DNA of 64,000 nucleotides from Clostridiales bacterium. Lineage in GTDB: Bacteria; Bacillota; Clostridia; Christensenellales; Aristaeellaceae. A program made the position numbers and the translations under genes. Positions 16,002 to 24,608 of the stretch are shown piece after piece; within the stretch, counting starts at the first letter, position 1; each line of letters starts with the position of its first letter. The notes beneath the pieces are model-generated. The model saw nothing but the letters and a program-made list of their open reading frames with translations, ran no database searches and was not told the origin of the DNA. The stretch lies in the NCBI GenBank assembly GCA_015056415.1, contig SVGJ01000007.1, positions 20,567 to 84,566 on the forward strand, read 5' to 3'.

Positions 16002-19001
16002 ATGACGTTCGAAAACTCCTGGCTCTCTGATCCCACGATTTTCGCCGTGAACCGCCTGCACGCCGTATCCGACCACCAGATCTACCGCTCCGCCGCCGAG
16101 GCCGATGCTGATGCTTCCTCGCTGGTGCGCAGTCTGAACGGCCTGTGGAAAGCCCACCTGGCCCTGCGCCCCGCCGACGCCCCGGACAGCCTGCTGACCT
16201 GCGCCGATATGGATGTCACGCTGGTGAACATCACCGTTCCCGGCGAGTTCCAGCTGCAATACCCCGAATGGGACGCGCCCCAGTACGTGAATGTACAGTA
16301 CCCCTGGGATGGCCGCGAGGCGCTGGTGCCCCCTCAGGTTTCCGAAGAATACAACCCCACCGTCACCGCCATCCGCACCTTCGACCTTACCGCTGCTGAC
16401 CTGGACTGCGGCCGCGTGGTGCTGACCTTCGCCGGCGTGGAGGCCGCCCTGGCCCTGTATGTGAACGGCCAGTTCGTCGGCTACAGCGAGGACAGCTTCA
16501 CCCCTCATCACTTCGATGTGACGCCCTATGTGCGTGAGGGCTCCAACCGGCTGGCCGCCCGCATCTTCAAGCGCTGCGCCGGCAGCTGGATGGAGGATCA
16601 GGACTTCTGGCGCTACAGCGGCATCCACCGCAGCGTGAGCCTGACCTTCGAGCCCCGCACCCACCTGGCCGATATTTTTGTCCGCACGCCCCTGACAGAG
16701 GATTATACCCGCGCCCATCTTCAGGCAGAGCTGACCCTCCATCGTCCCCAGGGCACGGTGACCGCCGTGCTTCAGTCGCGGGCTGGCGAGGTGCTGATGA
16801 CGGAAAATCAGCCCGCCGCGGAAACGCTGCGCATCCACAGGGAGATCCCCGGCGTGAAGCTCTGGTCCGCCGAGGAGCCCAACCTGTACGCCCTCACCAT
16901 CACCCTTACCGACGAAAACGGCGCGGTGGCCGAGGTCTCCCGCCTGCAGGTGGGCTTCCGCCAGTTCGAGATGATCGATAAGGTGATGCACCTCAACGGC
17001 AGGCGCATCGTGTTTCGGGGCGTGAACCGCCACGAGTTCGACTGCGATCTGGGCCGTGTGGTGACGCAGGAGATGCTTTTGAAGGATATCCGCAACATCA
17101 AGAGCATGAACATCAATGCCGTGCGCACCAGCCATTACCCTAACACCTCCGATTTCTACCGCCTGTGCGACCGCTACGGCCTCTATGTCATTGATGAAAC
17201 GAACATCGAGTCCCACGGCTCCTGGGCGCCCATGCACAATTGGGTCGTTCCCGGCGACAAGCCCGAGTGGCTGGAGCTGACCCTGGACCGGGGCCGCAGT
17301 ATGCTGGAGCGCGACAAGAACCACCCCTGTATCCTCCTGTGGAGCTGCGGCAACGAAAGCTTCGGCGGCAAAAACCTCTACGAGCTGAGCCGGCTCTTCC
17401 GCCAGCGCGACCCCAGCCGCCTGGTGCACTACGAGGGCGTTTGCTGGGACAGCCGCTACCCCGATACCACCGACGTCCACAGCCAGATGTACTGCAAGGC
17501 CGCTGACATCGAGGCCTATCTCAACAACGATCCCGATAAGCCCTTCATTAACTGCGAGTATATGCACGCCATGGGCAACTCCCTGGGCGGCATGAAGCTG
17601 TATACCGACCTGGAGGACAAGTACCCCATGTATCAGGGCGGCTTCATCTGGGATTATGTGGATCAGTTTCTGCGCGTTAAGGCCCACAACGGGCACACCC
17701 GCATGGCCATCGGCGGCGACTGGGGCGACCGCCCCACCGATTGGGAGTTCATCGGCAACGGCATCGTGATGGCGGACCGCAGTCTTTCCCCCAAAGCCCA
17801 GGATGTGCGCTTCCTGTATCAGGACGTGATCCTGACCCCTGACGCCACCGGCGTGACCATCCGCAGCCGCCGCCTGTTCTCGCCCCTTGCCGGCCTGACG
17901 CTGAAGTGGTCCATCGCCTGCGAGGGCAAGCTTTTGCGGGCCGGAGCGCTGCTGATGCCTACCATCCAGCCCGGCGAGAGCATCCACCTGCCCCTCCCCT
18001 ACGGCGAAACGCCCGATTCCGGCCTGCTGGTGGCCACCTGCCAGCTGCTGCACAAAAACCACCCCATCCTCCCCGATGGCGAGATCATGGCCGTTGGCCA
18101 AAGCATCCTGCGCCAGGCCGCTATCCGGCCCGAAGCTCCCGGCTGCGCCCCTGCCCCCGTCCATGGCGATGTGAACGTGGGTATGCACACCGGCGAGCTT
18201 TCCGTGCTGTTCCAGAAGGGCAAATCCGGCATGATCTCCTTCAAGGATAAGCTGGGCCGCGAAAGCCTGCTGCGCGCGCCGCAACTCTCGCTGTTCCGCG
18301 CCCCCACCGATAACGACCGGGGCAATGGCGACGCGGTGCGCCAGGGCGTATGGCACATGGTAAGCCGCTACGCCTTCGTCTCCAGCGACGAGCCGGTATA
18401 TGAAAACGGCGTTTTCAGCATCACATACCATTACGCCGCGCCGGTGCTTCCCGGCACGGATATCACCGTGACCTATGCCATCAGGACTGCCGACGCTGTG
18501 GAGATCACCCTGTGCTGGCCAGGGGTGGAGAATCAGCCCGACCTGCCTGCCCTGGGCGTGAGCCTGCAGCTGGATCCCCGGCTGAACCGGGTGTGCTACT
18601 ATGGCTACGGCCCTGAGGAAAACTACTGCGACCGCCGCGAAGGCGCGCTGCTGGATACCTGCTCCTACGCCGTAAGCGATGGCTGGACCCGATACGGCAA
18701 TCCCCAGGAAAGCGGCAACCGCATGGGGGTGCGCCGCATGGCCATTACCAATGAAGGCGGCCACGGCGTGGAGATCACCGGCGACGGTCTGGAGATCAGC
18801 GTGCAGCCCTACCTGCCCGAGGAGCTTATGGCGGCCGCCCACCCCGAGGAGCTGCAGGGCTCCTGCCGCACCATTGCCGATGTGGCGCTCTTCCGCAAGG
18901 GCGTGGGCGGCGACGACAGCTGGGGCGCGCCGGTGCTGCCGCAGTTCACCTATCCCTCTGATAAGCCCTATACCCTGACCTTTACCCTCAAAGCCCTGTA
19001 A
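16002..19001 (+). CDS. lacZ: Beta-galactosidase, GH2 (LacZ type)
   Basis: 999 residues, the full five-domain LacZ length. Start at the ATG at 16002 after GTGAGGTG; the frame also has a GTG at 15987 inside that site. Hydrolyses terminal beta-galactosides (lactose, galacto-oligosaccharides). Domains: jelly-roll sugar-binding (about 40-215), immunoglobulin-like (215-325), TIM barrel (325-610) with acid/base Glu452 in GNES and nucleophile Glu519 in NCEYMHAMGNS, then a second Ig-like domain and the Bgal small-chain domain (about 720-995). No signal peptide, so cytosolic and dependent on sugar import. It stands alone between two terminators. A short AT-rich patch (GATAATATC) just before it may hold the -10 but no good -35 was found. 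Confidence 0.93.
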   Translation: MTFENSWLSDPTIFAVNRLHAVSDHQIYRSAAEADADASSLVRSLNGLWKAHLALRPADAPDSLLTCADMDVTLVNITVPGEFQLQYPEWDAPQYVNVQYPWDGREALVPPQVSEEYNPTVTAIRTFDLTAADLDCGRVVLTFAGVEAALALYVNGQFVGYSEDSFTPHHFDVTPYVREGSNRLAARIFKRCAGSWMEDQDFWRYSGIHRSVSLTFEPRTHLADIFVRTPLTEDYTRAHLQAELTLHRPQGTVTAVLQSRAGEVLMTENQPAAETLRIHREIPGVKLWSAEEPNLYALTITLTDENGAVAEVSRLQVGFRQFEMIDKVMHLNGRRIVFRGVNRHEFDCDLGRVVTQEMLLKDIRNIKSMNINAVRTSHYPNTSDFYRLCDRYGLYVIDETNIESHGSWAPMHNWVVPGDKPEWLELTLDRGRSMLERDKNHPCILLWSCGNESFGGKNLYELSRLFRQRDPSRLVHYEGVCWDSRYPDTTDVHSQMYCKAADIEAYLNNDPDKPFINCEYMHAMGNSLGGMKLYTDLEDKYPMYQGGFIWDYVDQFLRVKAHNGHTRMAIGGDWGDRPTDWEFIGNGIVMADRSLSPKAQDVRFLYQDVILTPDATGVTIRSRRLFSPLAGLTLKWSIACEGKLLRAGALLMPTIQPGESIHLPLPYGETPDSGLLVATCQLLHKNHPILPDGEIMAVGQSILRQAAIRPEAPGCAPAPVHGDVNVGMHTGELSVLFQKGKSGMISFKDKLGRESLLRAPQLSLFRAPTDNDRGNGDAVRQGVWHMVSRYAFVSSDEPVYENGVFSITYHYAAPVLPGTDITVTYAIRTADAVEITLCWPGVENQPDLPALGVSLQLDPRLNRVCYYGYGPEENYCDRREGALLDTCSYAVSDGWTRYGNPQESGNRMGVRRMAITNEGGHGVEITGDGLEISVQPYLPEELMAAAHPEELQGSCRTIADVALFRKGVGGDDSWGAPVLPQFTYPSDKPYTLTFTLKAL

Positions 19002-19038
19002 ATTATTCAAGGCCGGCTCTTTGCCGGCCTTGAATAAT
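19002..19038 (+). terminator. Hairpin terminator after lacZ
   Basis: Perfect 16-bp stem (19002-19017 with 19023-19038), loop TCTTT. The U-tract is poor (GGCATTTTT), so ending may be less sharp. Confidence 0.75.
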
Positions 19039-19049
19039 GGCATTTTTAC

Positions 19050-19078
19050 TTGCCCCCATTCTTATCCTATGATATACT
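19050..19078 (+). promoter_or_regulatory. Promoter of the flippase-like gene
   Basis: -35 TTGCCC (19050-19055), 17-nt spacer, -10 TATACT (19073-19078), 30 nt before the gene. Confidence 0.65.
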
Positions 19079-19108
19079 ATTGTTGTTATCGGGAATCAAG
19101 GAGGGCTT

Positions 19109-20143
19109 ATGAAACCCCGCACCAAAAAAATCCTCAACTTCGCCTTCATCTTTGGCACACTGGCCGTTGTGCTGCTGGTGGGCTTCAACGGTCAGGAGAT
19201 GTCCGGCGCCATTGCCGCGCTCAAAAGCATCGGCCCGGAGTGGATCGTTCTGTGCCTGCTGGCCTGGGCTTCATATCTCCTGTTCGACTCGCTGAGCCTG
19301 CATCACTTCCTGAAAACCCAGGGACAATCGATCTCACTGGCCTCCTCTATTTTCGTTTCACTTTCCGGTATGTATTATTCCAACATCACCCCCGGCGCCA
19401 CCGGCGGCCAGCCCATGCAGGTCTATTACCTCAAGAAACGCAGCGTGCCCATTGGCATCGGCACCTCGGCGCTGACGGTGAAGCTTTTCGCCTTCCAGTT
19501 CATGCTGGCGGTACTGGGCACCGTGCTGTGGATCGCCTACAGGGAATATATCGCCCTGCAACTGGGCAACAACATCTGGATCCTGATCATCGGTTATGTG
19601 TACAATGTGATCGTGGTAGCCTTCACGGTGCTGATGGCCACCAACAAGCGGCTGGTTCGCTTCGTTGTGCTGCTGTTCATCAAGGCCGGCGCGAAGCTTC
19701 GCCTCATCAAGGATCCTTCCGCCACCCAGGCACGCTGGGAGGACGTGATCGACACCTTCCACAACAGCGTGATGATGATCGCCCGTCGGCCCATGGACCT
19801 GGTGGTGCAGCTGTTGCTGGCCACGGTGCAGATCCTGTCCCTGATGGCGGTGACCTTCTTCATCTACCACGCCTTCAGGCTCACCGGCTCCGACTATGGG
19901 CAAATCACCGCCCTGGGCGTCATGCTCTACACCTCGGCGGCCTATACGCCCCTGCCCGGCGCTTCCGGCGCCCAGGAAGGCGTCTTCGCCCTGTATTTCT
20001 CCCAGGTTTTCCCCGATGGCATCCGTCTGATGGCGCTGCTGCTGTGGCGCTTCTTCACCTATTACATCACGCTGATCGTCGGCGCCATCGTTTCCGTAGC
20101 CAACGGCTTCCGCTCCGGCAAAAAGAAGCCCGCCCAGGATTGA
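19109..20143 (+). CDS. Lysylphosphatidylglycerol synthase TM-region / UPF0104 flippase-like membrane protein
   Basis: 344 residues, eight or so TM helices, matching the LPG_synthase_TM family (PF03706; MprF N-terminal flippase part, AglD, DltX-like relatives). Marks: FDSLSLHHFLKTQGQSISLASS, the conserved YYSNITPGATGGQPMQVYYL near 91-110 and TPLPGASGAQEGVFALYF near 280-297. The cytosolic aminoacyl-transfer domain of full MprF is absent, so it probably moves or helps modify a lipid rather than charge it. ATG follows AAGGAGGGCTT. Single gene with own promoter. Confidence 0.85.
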   Translation: MKPRTKKILNFAFIFGTLAVVLLVGFNGQEMSGAIAALKSIGPEWIVLCLLAWASYLLFDSLSLHHFLKTQGQSISLASSIFVSLSGMYYSNITPGATGGQPMQVYYLKKRSVPIGIGTSALTVKLFAFQFMLAVLGTVLWIAYREYIALQLGNNIWILIIGYVYNVIVVAFTVLMATNKRLVRFVVLLFIKAGAKLRLIKDPSATQARWEDVIDTFHNSVMMIARRPMDLVVQLLLATVQILSLMAVTFFIYHAFRLTGSDYGQITALGVMLYTSAAYTPLPGASGAQEGVFALYFSQVFPDGIRLMALLLWRFFTYYITLIVGAIVSVANGFRSGKKKPAQD

Positions 20144-20169
20144 CAACACCCTGCCGCCCATGTTATGAT
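20140..20169 (+). promoter_or_regulatory. Candidate promoter of the ECF S-component gene
   Basis: Consensus -35 TTGACA (20140-20145), 18-nt spacer, -10 TATGAT (20164-20169). The -35 overlaps the stop codon of the previous gene. The transcript would begin only about 7 nt before the hairpin at 20183. Confidence 0.6.
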
Positions 20170-20182
20170 AACGTCAACGTTT

Positions 20183-20235
20183 CCATGAAGGAAGCATCCG
20201 GACAGACGTCCTGCTTTCTTCATGGAACTTTTTTT
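20183..20235 (+). terminator. Terminator or attenuator in the ECF S-component leader
   Basis: CCATGAAGGAAGCA (20183-20196) pairs with TGCTTTCTTCATGG (20212-20225), 14 pairs with one G-U; an inner GGAC/GTCC extends it. Seven T follow (20229-20235). It lies between the promoter at 20140 and the ribosome site at 20240. It either ends the upstream gene or attenuates the ECF gene. Confidence 0.8.
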
Positions 20236-20253
20236 ATTTGGAGGATGATCCTG

Positions 20254-20820
20254 ATGCAAAAGAAAAACCAGCTTTATCGTATGGTAATTACCTCGGTGCT
20301 TCTTGCCCTGGGGTTGGTACTGCCCTTTCTGACCGGCCAGCTGCAGTCTTTTGGCCAGCTGCTGAGCCCGCTGCACATTCCCGTTCTGATCTGCGGCCTG
20401 ACCTGTGGCTGGGGCTGGGGGGGTGCGCTGGGGCTGATCCTGCCGGTGCTGCGAATGATGCTTTTTAGCCGTCCAGGAGCTGTTTCCGCCTACCCCATGA
20501 TGTTCGAATTGTGCGCCTATGGTGTGCTGACCGGCCTGCTGTACCCCTGGCTGCGCCGCAGGCTGAGCCGGCTGGGCGCAAGCCGCCTGGTCGCCATGCT
20601 GGCCTCCCTGGCGATCGCTATGGTCTGCGGCCGTATGGTGGGCGGCATAGCCACGTCGCTGCTGCTGGCCACCGGCATCATTTCCCGCGAACCGCTGACC
20701 TTCGGCGTATTTATCTCCGATTATTTCATCGCCACCACCCCGGGCGCTGTGGTGCACCTGATCGTGGTGCCGGCTGTTGTTCTGGCGCTGGAAAAGGCGC
20801 ATCTTTCCCCCAACGCTTGA
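20254..20820 (+). CDS. ECF transporter S component (substrate-specific membrane protein)
   Basis: 188 residues from the ATG at 20254, nine nt after GGAGG; an ATG at 20245 is too near that site. Six predicted TM helices. Typical S-component N-terminus (RMVITSVLLALGLVLPF) and the segment LSPLHIPVLICGLTCGWGWGGALGLILPVLRMM. S components bind a vitamin or other micronutrient and share an EcfA-EcfA'-EcfT module encoded elsewhere; that module is not in the window. The 'HIPVL..G..CG' pattern recalls PanT-type (pantothenate) proteins, but the substrate is not safe to name. A leader hairpin precedes it. Confidence 0.85.
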   Translation: MQKKNQLYRMVITSVLLALGLVLPFLTGQLQSFGQLLSPLHIPVLICGLTCGWGWGGALGLILPVLRMMLFSRPGAVSAYPMMFELCAYGVLTGLLYPWLRRRLSRLGASRLVAMLASLAIAMVCGRMVGGIATSLLLATGIISREPLTFGVFISDYFIATTPGAVVHLIVVPAVVLALEKAHLSPNA

Positions 20821-20845
20821 CGAAAAAAGCCCGTTGCGGTATCAT
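20817..20845 (+). promoter_or_regulatory. Promoter of the NusG-II / Gx pair
   Basis: -35 TTGACG (20817-20822, overlapping the ECF stop), 17-nt spacer, -10 TATCAT (20840-20845). Confidence 0.65.
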
Positions 20846-20880
20846 GATAGAATGAAAACCATCTCCCGGAGGAGTTTATC

Positions 20881-21378
20881 ATGCGCAACAAGAACCTGTG
20901 GGTCATCCTTGCCGCTGTCGTGTTGATCATCGCCGTGTTTGTGGCTTCCATCTGGATCAAGCCCACGCCTGCTGACATCAGCGACCAGCAGATCGTCGTC
21001 ACCACCGATGCTCCCACCAATCCGACCGATATGCCCGCCGCTACCGATGCGCCTGCCCCCGCCGCTTATCTGCTGGTCACCGTTGGCGACGTGACCTATC
21101 AGCCCCTTCCCCTGCAGGGCGAGGGCGAGTTTTCCCTCACCCAGGGCGATACCGGCAGGGTAAACGTTGTCCACGTCACCCGCGACAGCATCTGGATGGC
21201 GGAATCCACCTGCGATAACCAGGACTGCGTGGAGCAGGGCGTGGTCTCCCTGGAGACGATGGATAACCGGGTGCTGGGCAATATGATCATCTGCCTGCCC
21301 CACCGTGTGACGCTGCAGCTCTACTCCGCCCAGGAAATGGACGCCTTGCTCGCGTCCCTTGAGGAGGCCGCGCAATGA
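20881..21378 (+). CDS. NusG domain II-containing membrane-anchored protein
   Basis: 165 residues. One N-terminal TM (NLWVILAAVVLIIAVFVASIWI), a low-complexity T/P/A linker (about 45-62), then a NusG_II domain (PF07009): STCDNQDCVEQG near 110-121 and NMIICLPHRVTLQL near 135-149, with the conserved Cys pair and Cys-Leu-Pro-His. Although named after NusG, these extracytoplasmic domains are not transcription factors; they are regularly paired with the Gx transporter family, as here where the next start overlaps by 4 nt (ATGA). Role unknown, perhaps quinone/flavin related. Confidence 0.85.
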   Translation: MRNKNLWVILAAVVLIIAVFVASIWIKPTPADISDQQIVVTTDAPTNPTDMPAATDAPAPAAYLLVTVGDVTYQPLPLQGEGEFSLTQGDTGRVNVVHVTRDSIWMAESTCDNQDCVEQGVVSLETMDNRVLGNMIICLPHRVTLQLYSAQEMDALLASLEEAAQ

Positions 21379-21878
21379 ATCCCCGCAACGCAACCAACCG
21401 CATCGCTCTTTCAGCGCTGCTGGTAGCGCTGATGCTGGTGCTGGGCTATGTGGAAAGCCTGTTTCCTACCCCCATTCCCGGTATGAAGCTGGGGCTCAGC
21501 AACAGCATCCTGATCTTTGCCGTATATATACTGGGCATTCCCAACGCTTTTTTGCTCATGATCCTGAAGGTGCTGCTTTCCGGATTGATGTTCGGCGGCG
21601 TTTCCGCCATGATGTACGCCTTCGCCGGCGGCCTGCTCAGCATGATTTTCATGTGCCTGCTCAGCCGCATCAAGGGTGTGCACGTGGTGGTGGTCAGCAT
21701 GACAGGCGGCCTGATGCACAATGTGGGCCAGGTCGGCATGGCGATGCTGATTCTTTCCACCCCCAAGCTGCTGTATTACATGGCCATCCTGATGGTCGTG
21801 GGCTTGGCCTGCGGCGCGCTCACCGGCGTATGCGCCGACAGCGTGATGAAGCACCTGAAGAAAATGTTCAAGCATTAA
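21375..21878 (+). CDS. Gx transporter family / heptaprenyl diphosphate synthase component I-like membrane protein
   Basis: 167 residues, five or six TM helices: ALSALLVALMLVLGYVESLFP, MKLGLSNSILIFAVYILG, AFLLMILKVLLSGLMFGGVSAMMYAFAGG. These are the hallmarks of PF07456 (Hpre_diP_synt_I), a small S-component-like membrane protein often annotated as heptaprenyl diphosphate synthase component I. A true enzyme role is doubtful; it looks like a transporter subunit. Overlaps the NusG-II gene by 4 nt, so the two probably work together. Ended by the palindromic terminator at 21930. Confidence 0.85.
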   Translation: MNPRNATNRIALSALLVALMLVLGYVESLFPTPIPGMKLGLSNSILIFAVYILGIPNAFLLMILKVLLSGLMFGGVSAMMYAFAGGLLSMIFMCLLSRIKGVHVVVVSMTGGLMHNVGQVGMAMLILSTPKLLYYMAILMVVGLACGALTGVCADSVMKHLKKMFKH

Positions 21879-21929
21879 AGCGGTTTTCAATCGCATACAG
21901 AAATCGAAGCCCATGTTTGACGCATAAAG

Positions 21930-21957
21930 AAAAAGCGGAGCATATGCTCCGCTTTTT
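21930..21957. terminator. Bidirectional intrinsic terminator
   Basis: Perfect 14-bp palindrome AAAAAGCGGAGCAT/ATGCTCCGCTTTTT between convergent genes. Confidence 0.9.
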
Positions 21958-21958
21958 T

Positions 21959-22810
21959 TCATACGCCCGCTTCTTCGCAGGCCATTTCCCAATACTTCTC
22001 GGGGATATGGGGCCAGTGGCAGCTGCCTTCGCCCGCCTCGCACAGGGCCATGGCCCGTCCAAGCACCGATACCTGGGATACATTCATCCCCCGCAGCACG
22101 CCCGCCGTGACCCGCATCCAGCAGGGCGCGATCTCAAACAGCTGCTCCCGGCGCATTTCTTCGATGACCTGCTCCACATCGTAATCCAGCTGAACCATGG
22201 TCTCCTGCCAGCGGCCGTCCAAGCCCTCCAGCAGCATATACTCCGCCTTGCCCCCGCTCTGCAGCGATACGCCCACCGCGCCGGGATTCACCGCCCGGCG
22301 GCCAGCATGCTCCAACCATGCCTGACGATGCCGGTGCCCGCAGAGGATCAGCGGCGTTTGAGCAGCCTCCATAGCCTCATGGGCAGTCTCGCCGGGCGGA
22401 ACAAGGCGCTCGCCAACATCCCGGGGCGAGCCGTGGCAGATGGTCACCGCAGGCAGGCCGGGAAGTTCCATCACCCGCGCGATGGGCAGGCCGGCGAAAA
22501 ACGCCTTGTCCCGTTCTGTCACCCGCTGGCCCATGTACCACAAAACACCCGTGGTGGAGCTGCCCCGCTGCCACAGGCTGGTATCCAGCGCGCCCAGCCA
22601 GTAGTTCTCCTTATTCCCGCGGATGAACACGCAGGGATGGTTTTCCGCCCAGGCATACAGCATTTCCATGGTGCGCTGGGGGCAGGGCAGCTCGCCCAGG
22701 TAATCCCCCAGGAACCAGTACGCCTCCGCGCCCTGCTGCTCCGCATGGGCAAGGCAGCGCTCCAGCGCCACGTGGTTGCCGTGAATATCCGCCATCACCG
22801 CGATGCGCAT
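21959..22810 (-). CDS. Calcineurin-like metallophosphoesterase
   Basis: 283 residues. Metal-binding motifs in order: MADIHGNH with Asp8 and His10, FLGDYLGELPCP with Asp36, RGNKENY with Asn66 (GNHE variant, His to Lys), HGSPR near 126, and CGHRHRQAW near 157. This is the MJ0936/YfcE-like branch of phosphodiesterases with two metal ions. The Lys in GNKE replaces a residue that often aids catalysis, so activity may differ. It starts 3 nt after the stop of the M50-like gene, behind AAGGAGG. The natural substrate (nucleotide or sugar phosphodiester) is unknown. Confidence 0.88.
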   Translation of the reverse strand: MRIAVMADIHGNHVALERCLAHAEQQGAEAYWFLGDYLGELPCPQRTMEMLYAWAENHPCVFIRGNKENYWLGALDTSLWQRGSSTTGVLWYMGQRVTERDKAFFAGLPIARVMELPGLPAVTICHGSPRDVGERLVPPGETAHEAMEAAQTPLILCGHRHRQAWLEHAGRRAVNPGAVGVSLQSGGKAEYMLLEGLDGRWQETMVQLDYDVEQVIEEMRREQLFEIAPCWMRVTAGVLRGMNVSQVSVLGRAMALCEAGEGSCHWPHIPEKYWEMACEEAGV

Positions 22811-22813
22811 GGC

Positions 22814-23941
22814 TTATGCCTCCTTCGCCTTCCGCTCCGTGAGCTCCATCAGCTCCCGCTCGCCGGCGATCTCGCTCTCGTGGGGATACTGGGCCGCCAT
22901 CCTGTTGAACCTCACGCGAATATCTTCCGCCTTCTTCTCGTCCTTGTCTCTGAGCAGCGACACGGCGTACTGAGTGCGAAGGATGGACGGGAACTGCTTC
23001 ATGGCCTTGGCGAACTGCTGGATCTCCTTTGTTTCCAGCCTGGCCACCATCTCGCCGGGGCGGTCGTTCATCATTTCGAGCCACGCCAGGTCAAAGGTCA
23101 TCAGCTGGCGGTAGATCCCCGGCACATATTGGTCATCCATCAGGAGCAGCATCTGCCGCTCCGCCTCATCAAAGTTCATGGCATCCATCTGGCGATTGGC
23201 GGCCATCACCTCCATGGAGAGCACCATGGCATTGGCCCGGGCCTCCTGGGGATAGGGCGCGAAATACTCCTCCGGCAAGTCCCGGGGGCGCTTGCCCCAG
23301 GCGATCTGCTCGTTGCACTTCATCTGCAGCCAGAAAGCACGCCGTGCCTCCGTGCTGCGGCCGATGGCCAGGATGTTGCTGCCATCGTTGTTCACCTTGC
23401 CGCCCGGGATCGGCACGATGTTCGTCAGCCCCAGGAATACGCCGGTGAGCAGCAGCATCCACAGGGCGACGCTCACCCACTTGCCCACGGGGAAGATCAT
23501 AAGCGCCACGCCCGCCAGGACCGAGAGCAGAAAGTTCACCGCCACGCCGCCCAGGTTGTACCATACATAGGGGAAATCGCCTCCGTTGTACTCCGGCGGG
23601 CTCATCAGGCACTGGCCGCCGGTGCCTGCCAGCGAGAACCGGCTGAGCCGTACCTTGCCGTCCGCGCCCTTCTCCCACATCAGGCTGCCCACCCGGTAGC
23701 TGAGGAACTTATACCCCGTCATCATGCCAAAGAGCGCATGGCCCGCCTCGTGGACGATGATATGCACATACAGCGAAACGATAAACGTCGCCATGATAAC
23801 AATAAACAGCACCGGATCCACCTTGACGTCCACATCACTGACGCCCAGGACAACGCCGATCACCGCGCCGATCAGCAGGCAGGCGGCGAAATAGATCACA
23901 CCGCCCCACGGAAACTTCTTCTTTTTCTTCTGTTCAGCCAT
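22814..23941 (-). CDS. M50-like site-2 metalloprotease with C-terminal cytosolic domain
   Basis: 375 residues from the ATG at 23941, ten nt after AGGAGG. N-terminal Lys-rich tail, TM helices at about 14-33, 45-66, 127-150, 157-180. Zinc site His64-Glu65-x-x-His68 in IVHEAGHALFG inside TM2, and the third ligand is probably Asp186 in NIVPIPGGKVNNDGSN (NPDG-like M50 motif). Residues 200-375 are helical and soluble (TPR-like spacing, e.g. LEMMNDRPGEMVARLETKEIQQFAKAMK). Such proteases cut membrane proteins in signalling; the target is unknown. It lies between Nudix (5-nt gap) and metallophosphoesterase (3-nt gap). Confidence 0.82.
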   Translation of the reverse strand: MAEQKKKKKFPWGGVIYFAACLLIGAVIGVVLGVSDVDVKVDPVLFIVIMATFIVSLYVHIIVHEAGHALFGMMTGYKFLSYRVGSLMWEKGADGKVRLSRFSLAGTGGQCLMSPPEYNGGDFPYVWYNLGGVAVNFLLSVLAGVALMIFPVGKWVSVALWMLLLTGVFLGLTNIVPIPGGKVNNDGSNILAIGRSTEARRAFWLQMKCNEQIAWGKRPRDLPEEYFAPYPQEARANAMVLSMEVMAANRQMDAMNFDEAERQMLLLMDDQYVPGIYRQLMTFDLAWLEMMNDRPGEMVARLETKEIQQFAKAMKQFPSILRTQYAVSLLRDKDEKKAEDIRVRFNRMAAQYPHESEIAGERELMELTERKAKEA

Positions 23942-23946
23942 TGGGA

Positions 23947-24459
23947 TCAAACCTCCTTGAACGCGTCCTTGCCGATCTCACGGTACACAAAATGCGCCGC
24001 GCCCTCCGGCTCGTTGAGGATATAGGGCACCAAATCCGGCGGATAGATCTCCAGTCCGGGCAGCTCCGCCAGGGGGATCCACTTGTATTCCAGGTCGATC
24101 CTCTCCCCACCCAGCTCATCATAACCGAGGAAGGAGCCGGTCAGGGGAATGGCGGTCAAGTCGTCCAGCTCCACCTTGTAATACAGACCGATCTGATGGC
24201 AGGGCCGCTTGCCCCAGGGGAAGAACACCTCGCCCACGGCCAGCAGCTTTGTCGGCGTGACCGGAGCGTGGATTTCCTCCATGAACTCCCGCACAAGGGC
24301 CTCGGCCTGGGTCTCGCCCAGGGCCACATGGCCGCCGATGAAGGCATGCTCCGTGGTGCCGGGCGGGCATTGCACCAGCACCTGGCCATCATACACCAGC
24401 ACACCGGAGACCCGGCTGGAAAAAACGAATTGATCTTCGCGGAAAAGAACGTCACGCAT
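23947..24459 (-). CDS. Nudix hydrolase
   Basis: 170 residues from the ATG at 24459 behind GGAGGTG; a GTG two codons earlier lies too near that site. Nudix box at residues 43-65: G43, E49, R57-E58 and E61-E62 fit GX5EX7REUXEEXGU except that the last Gly is His. Family role: removal of a nucleoside diphosphate linked to another group, usually with Mg2+. N-terminal RVSGVLVYDGQVLVQ and LEYKWIPLAEL are typical. First gene of the Nudix/M50/metallophosphoesterase operon. The substrate is not predictable. Confidence 0.88.
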   Translation of the reverse strand: MRDVLFREDQFVFSSRVSGVLVYDGQVLVQCPPGTTEHAFIGGHVALGETQAEALVREFMEEIHAPVTPTKLLAVGEVFFPWGKRPCHQIGLYYKVELDDLTAIPLTGSFLGYDELGGERIDLEYKWIPLAELPGLEIYPPDLVPYILNEPEGAAHFVYREIGKDAFKEV

Positions 24460-24544
24460 GATCACACCTCCACCGGCAGCCGTCCCCCGTTGCCCGGGAG
24501 AAGCAGCGCCTTCACTTTATCTCTTTACCACGCAACACCAAATT

Positions 24545-24573
24545 ATTATACCACACGCAGCATTCCCACGCAA
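24545..24573 (-). promoter_or_regulatory. Promoter of the Nudix operon
   Basis: Minus strand -35 TTGCGT (24568-24573), 17-nt spacer, perfect -10 TATAAT (24545-24550). Confidence 0.7.
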
Positions 24574-24575
24574 TG

Positions 24576-24607
24576 AAAAAACCGCCTGAGCGCTCAGGCG
24601 GTTTTTT
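24576..24607. terminator. Intrinsic terminator after degV-like gene
   Basis: AAAAAACCGCCTGAG / CTCAGGCGGTTTTTT, near-perfect palindrome directly after the DegV stop, abutting the -35 of the Nudix promoter. Confidence 0.9.
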
Positions 24608-24608
24608 A

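Noticed and set aside
15879..19043. 1054-codon open frame antisense to lacZ
   Set aside because: Exact shadow of the GH2 gene in a GC-rich genome; composition rich in G, A, H, V, Q with no domain, ribosome site or promoter.
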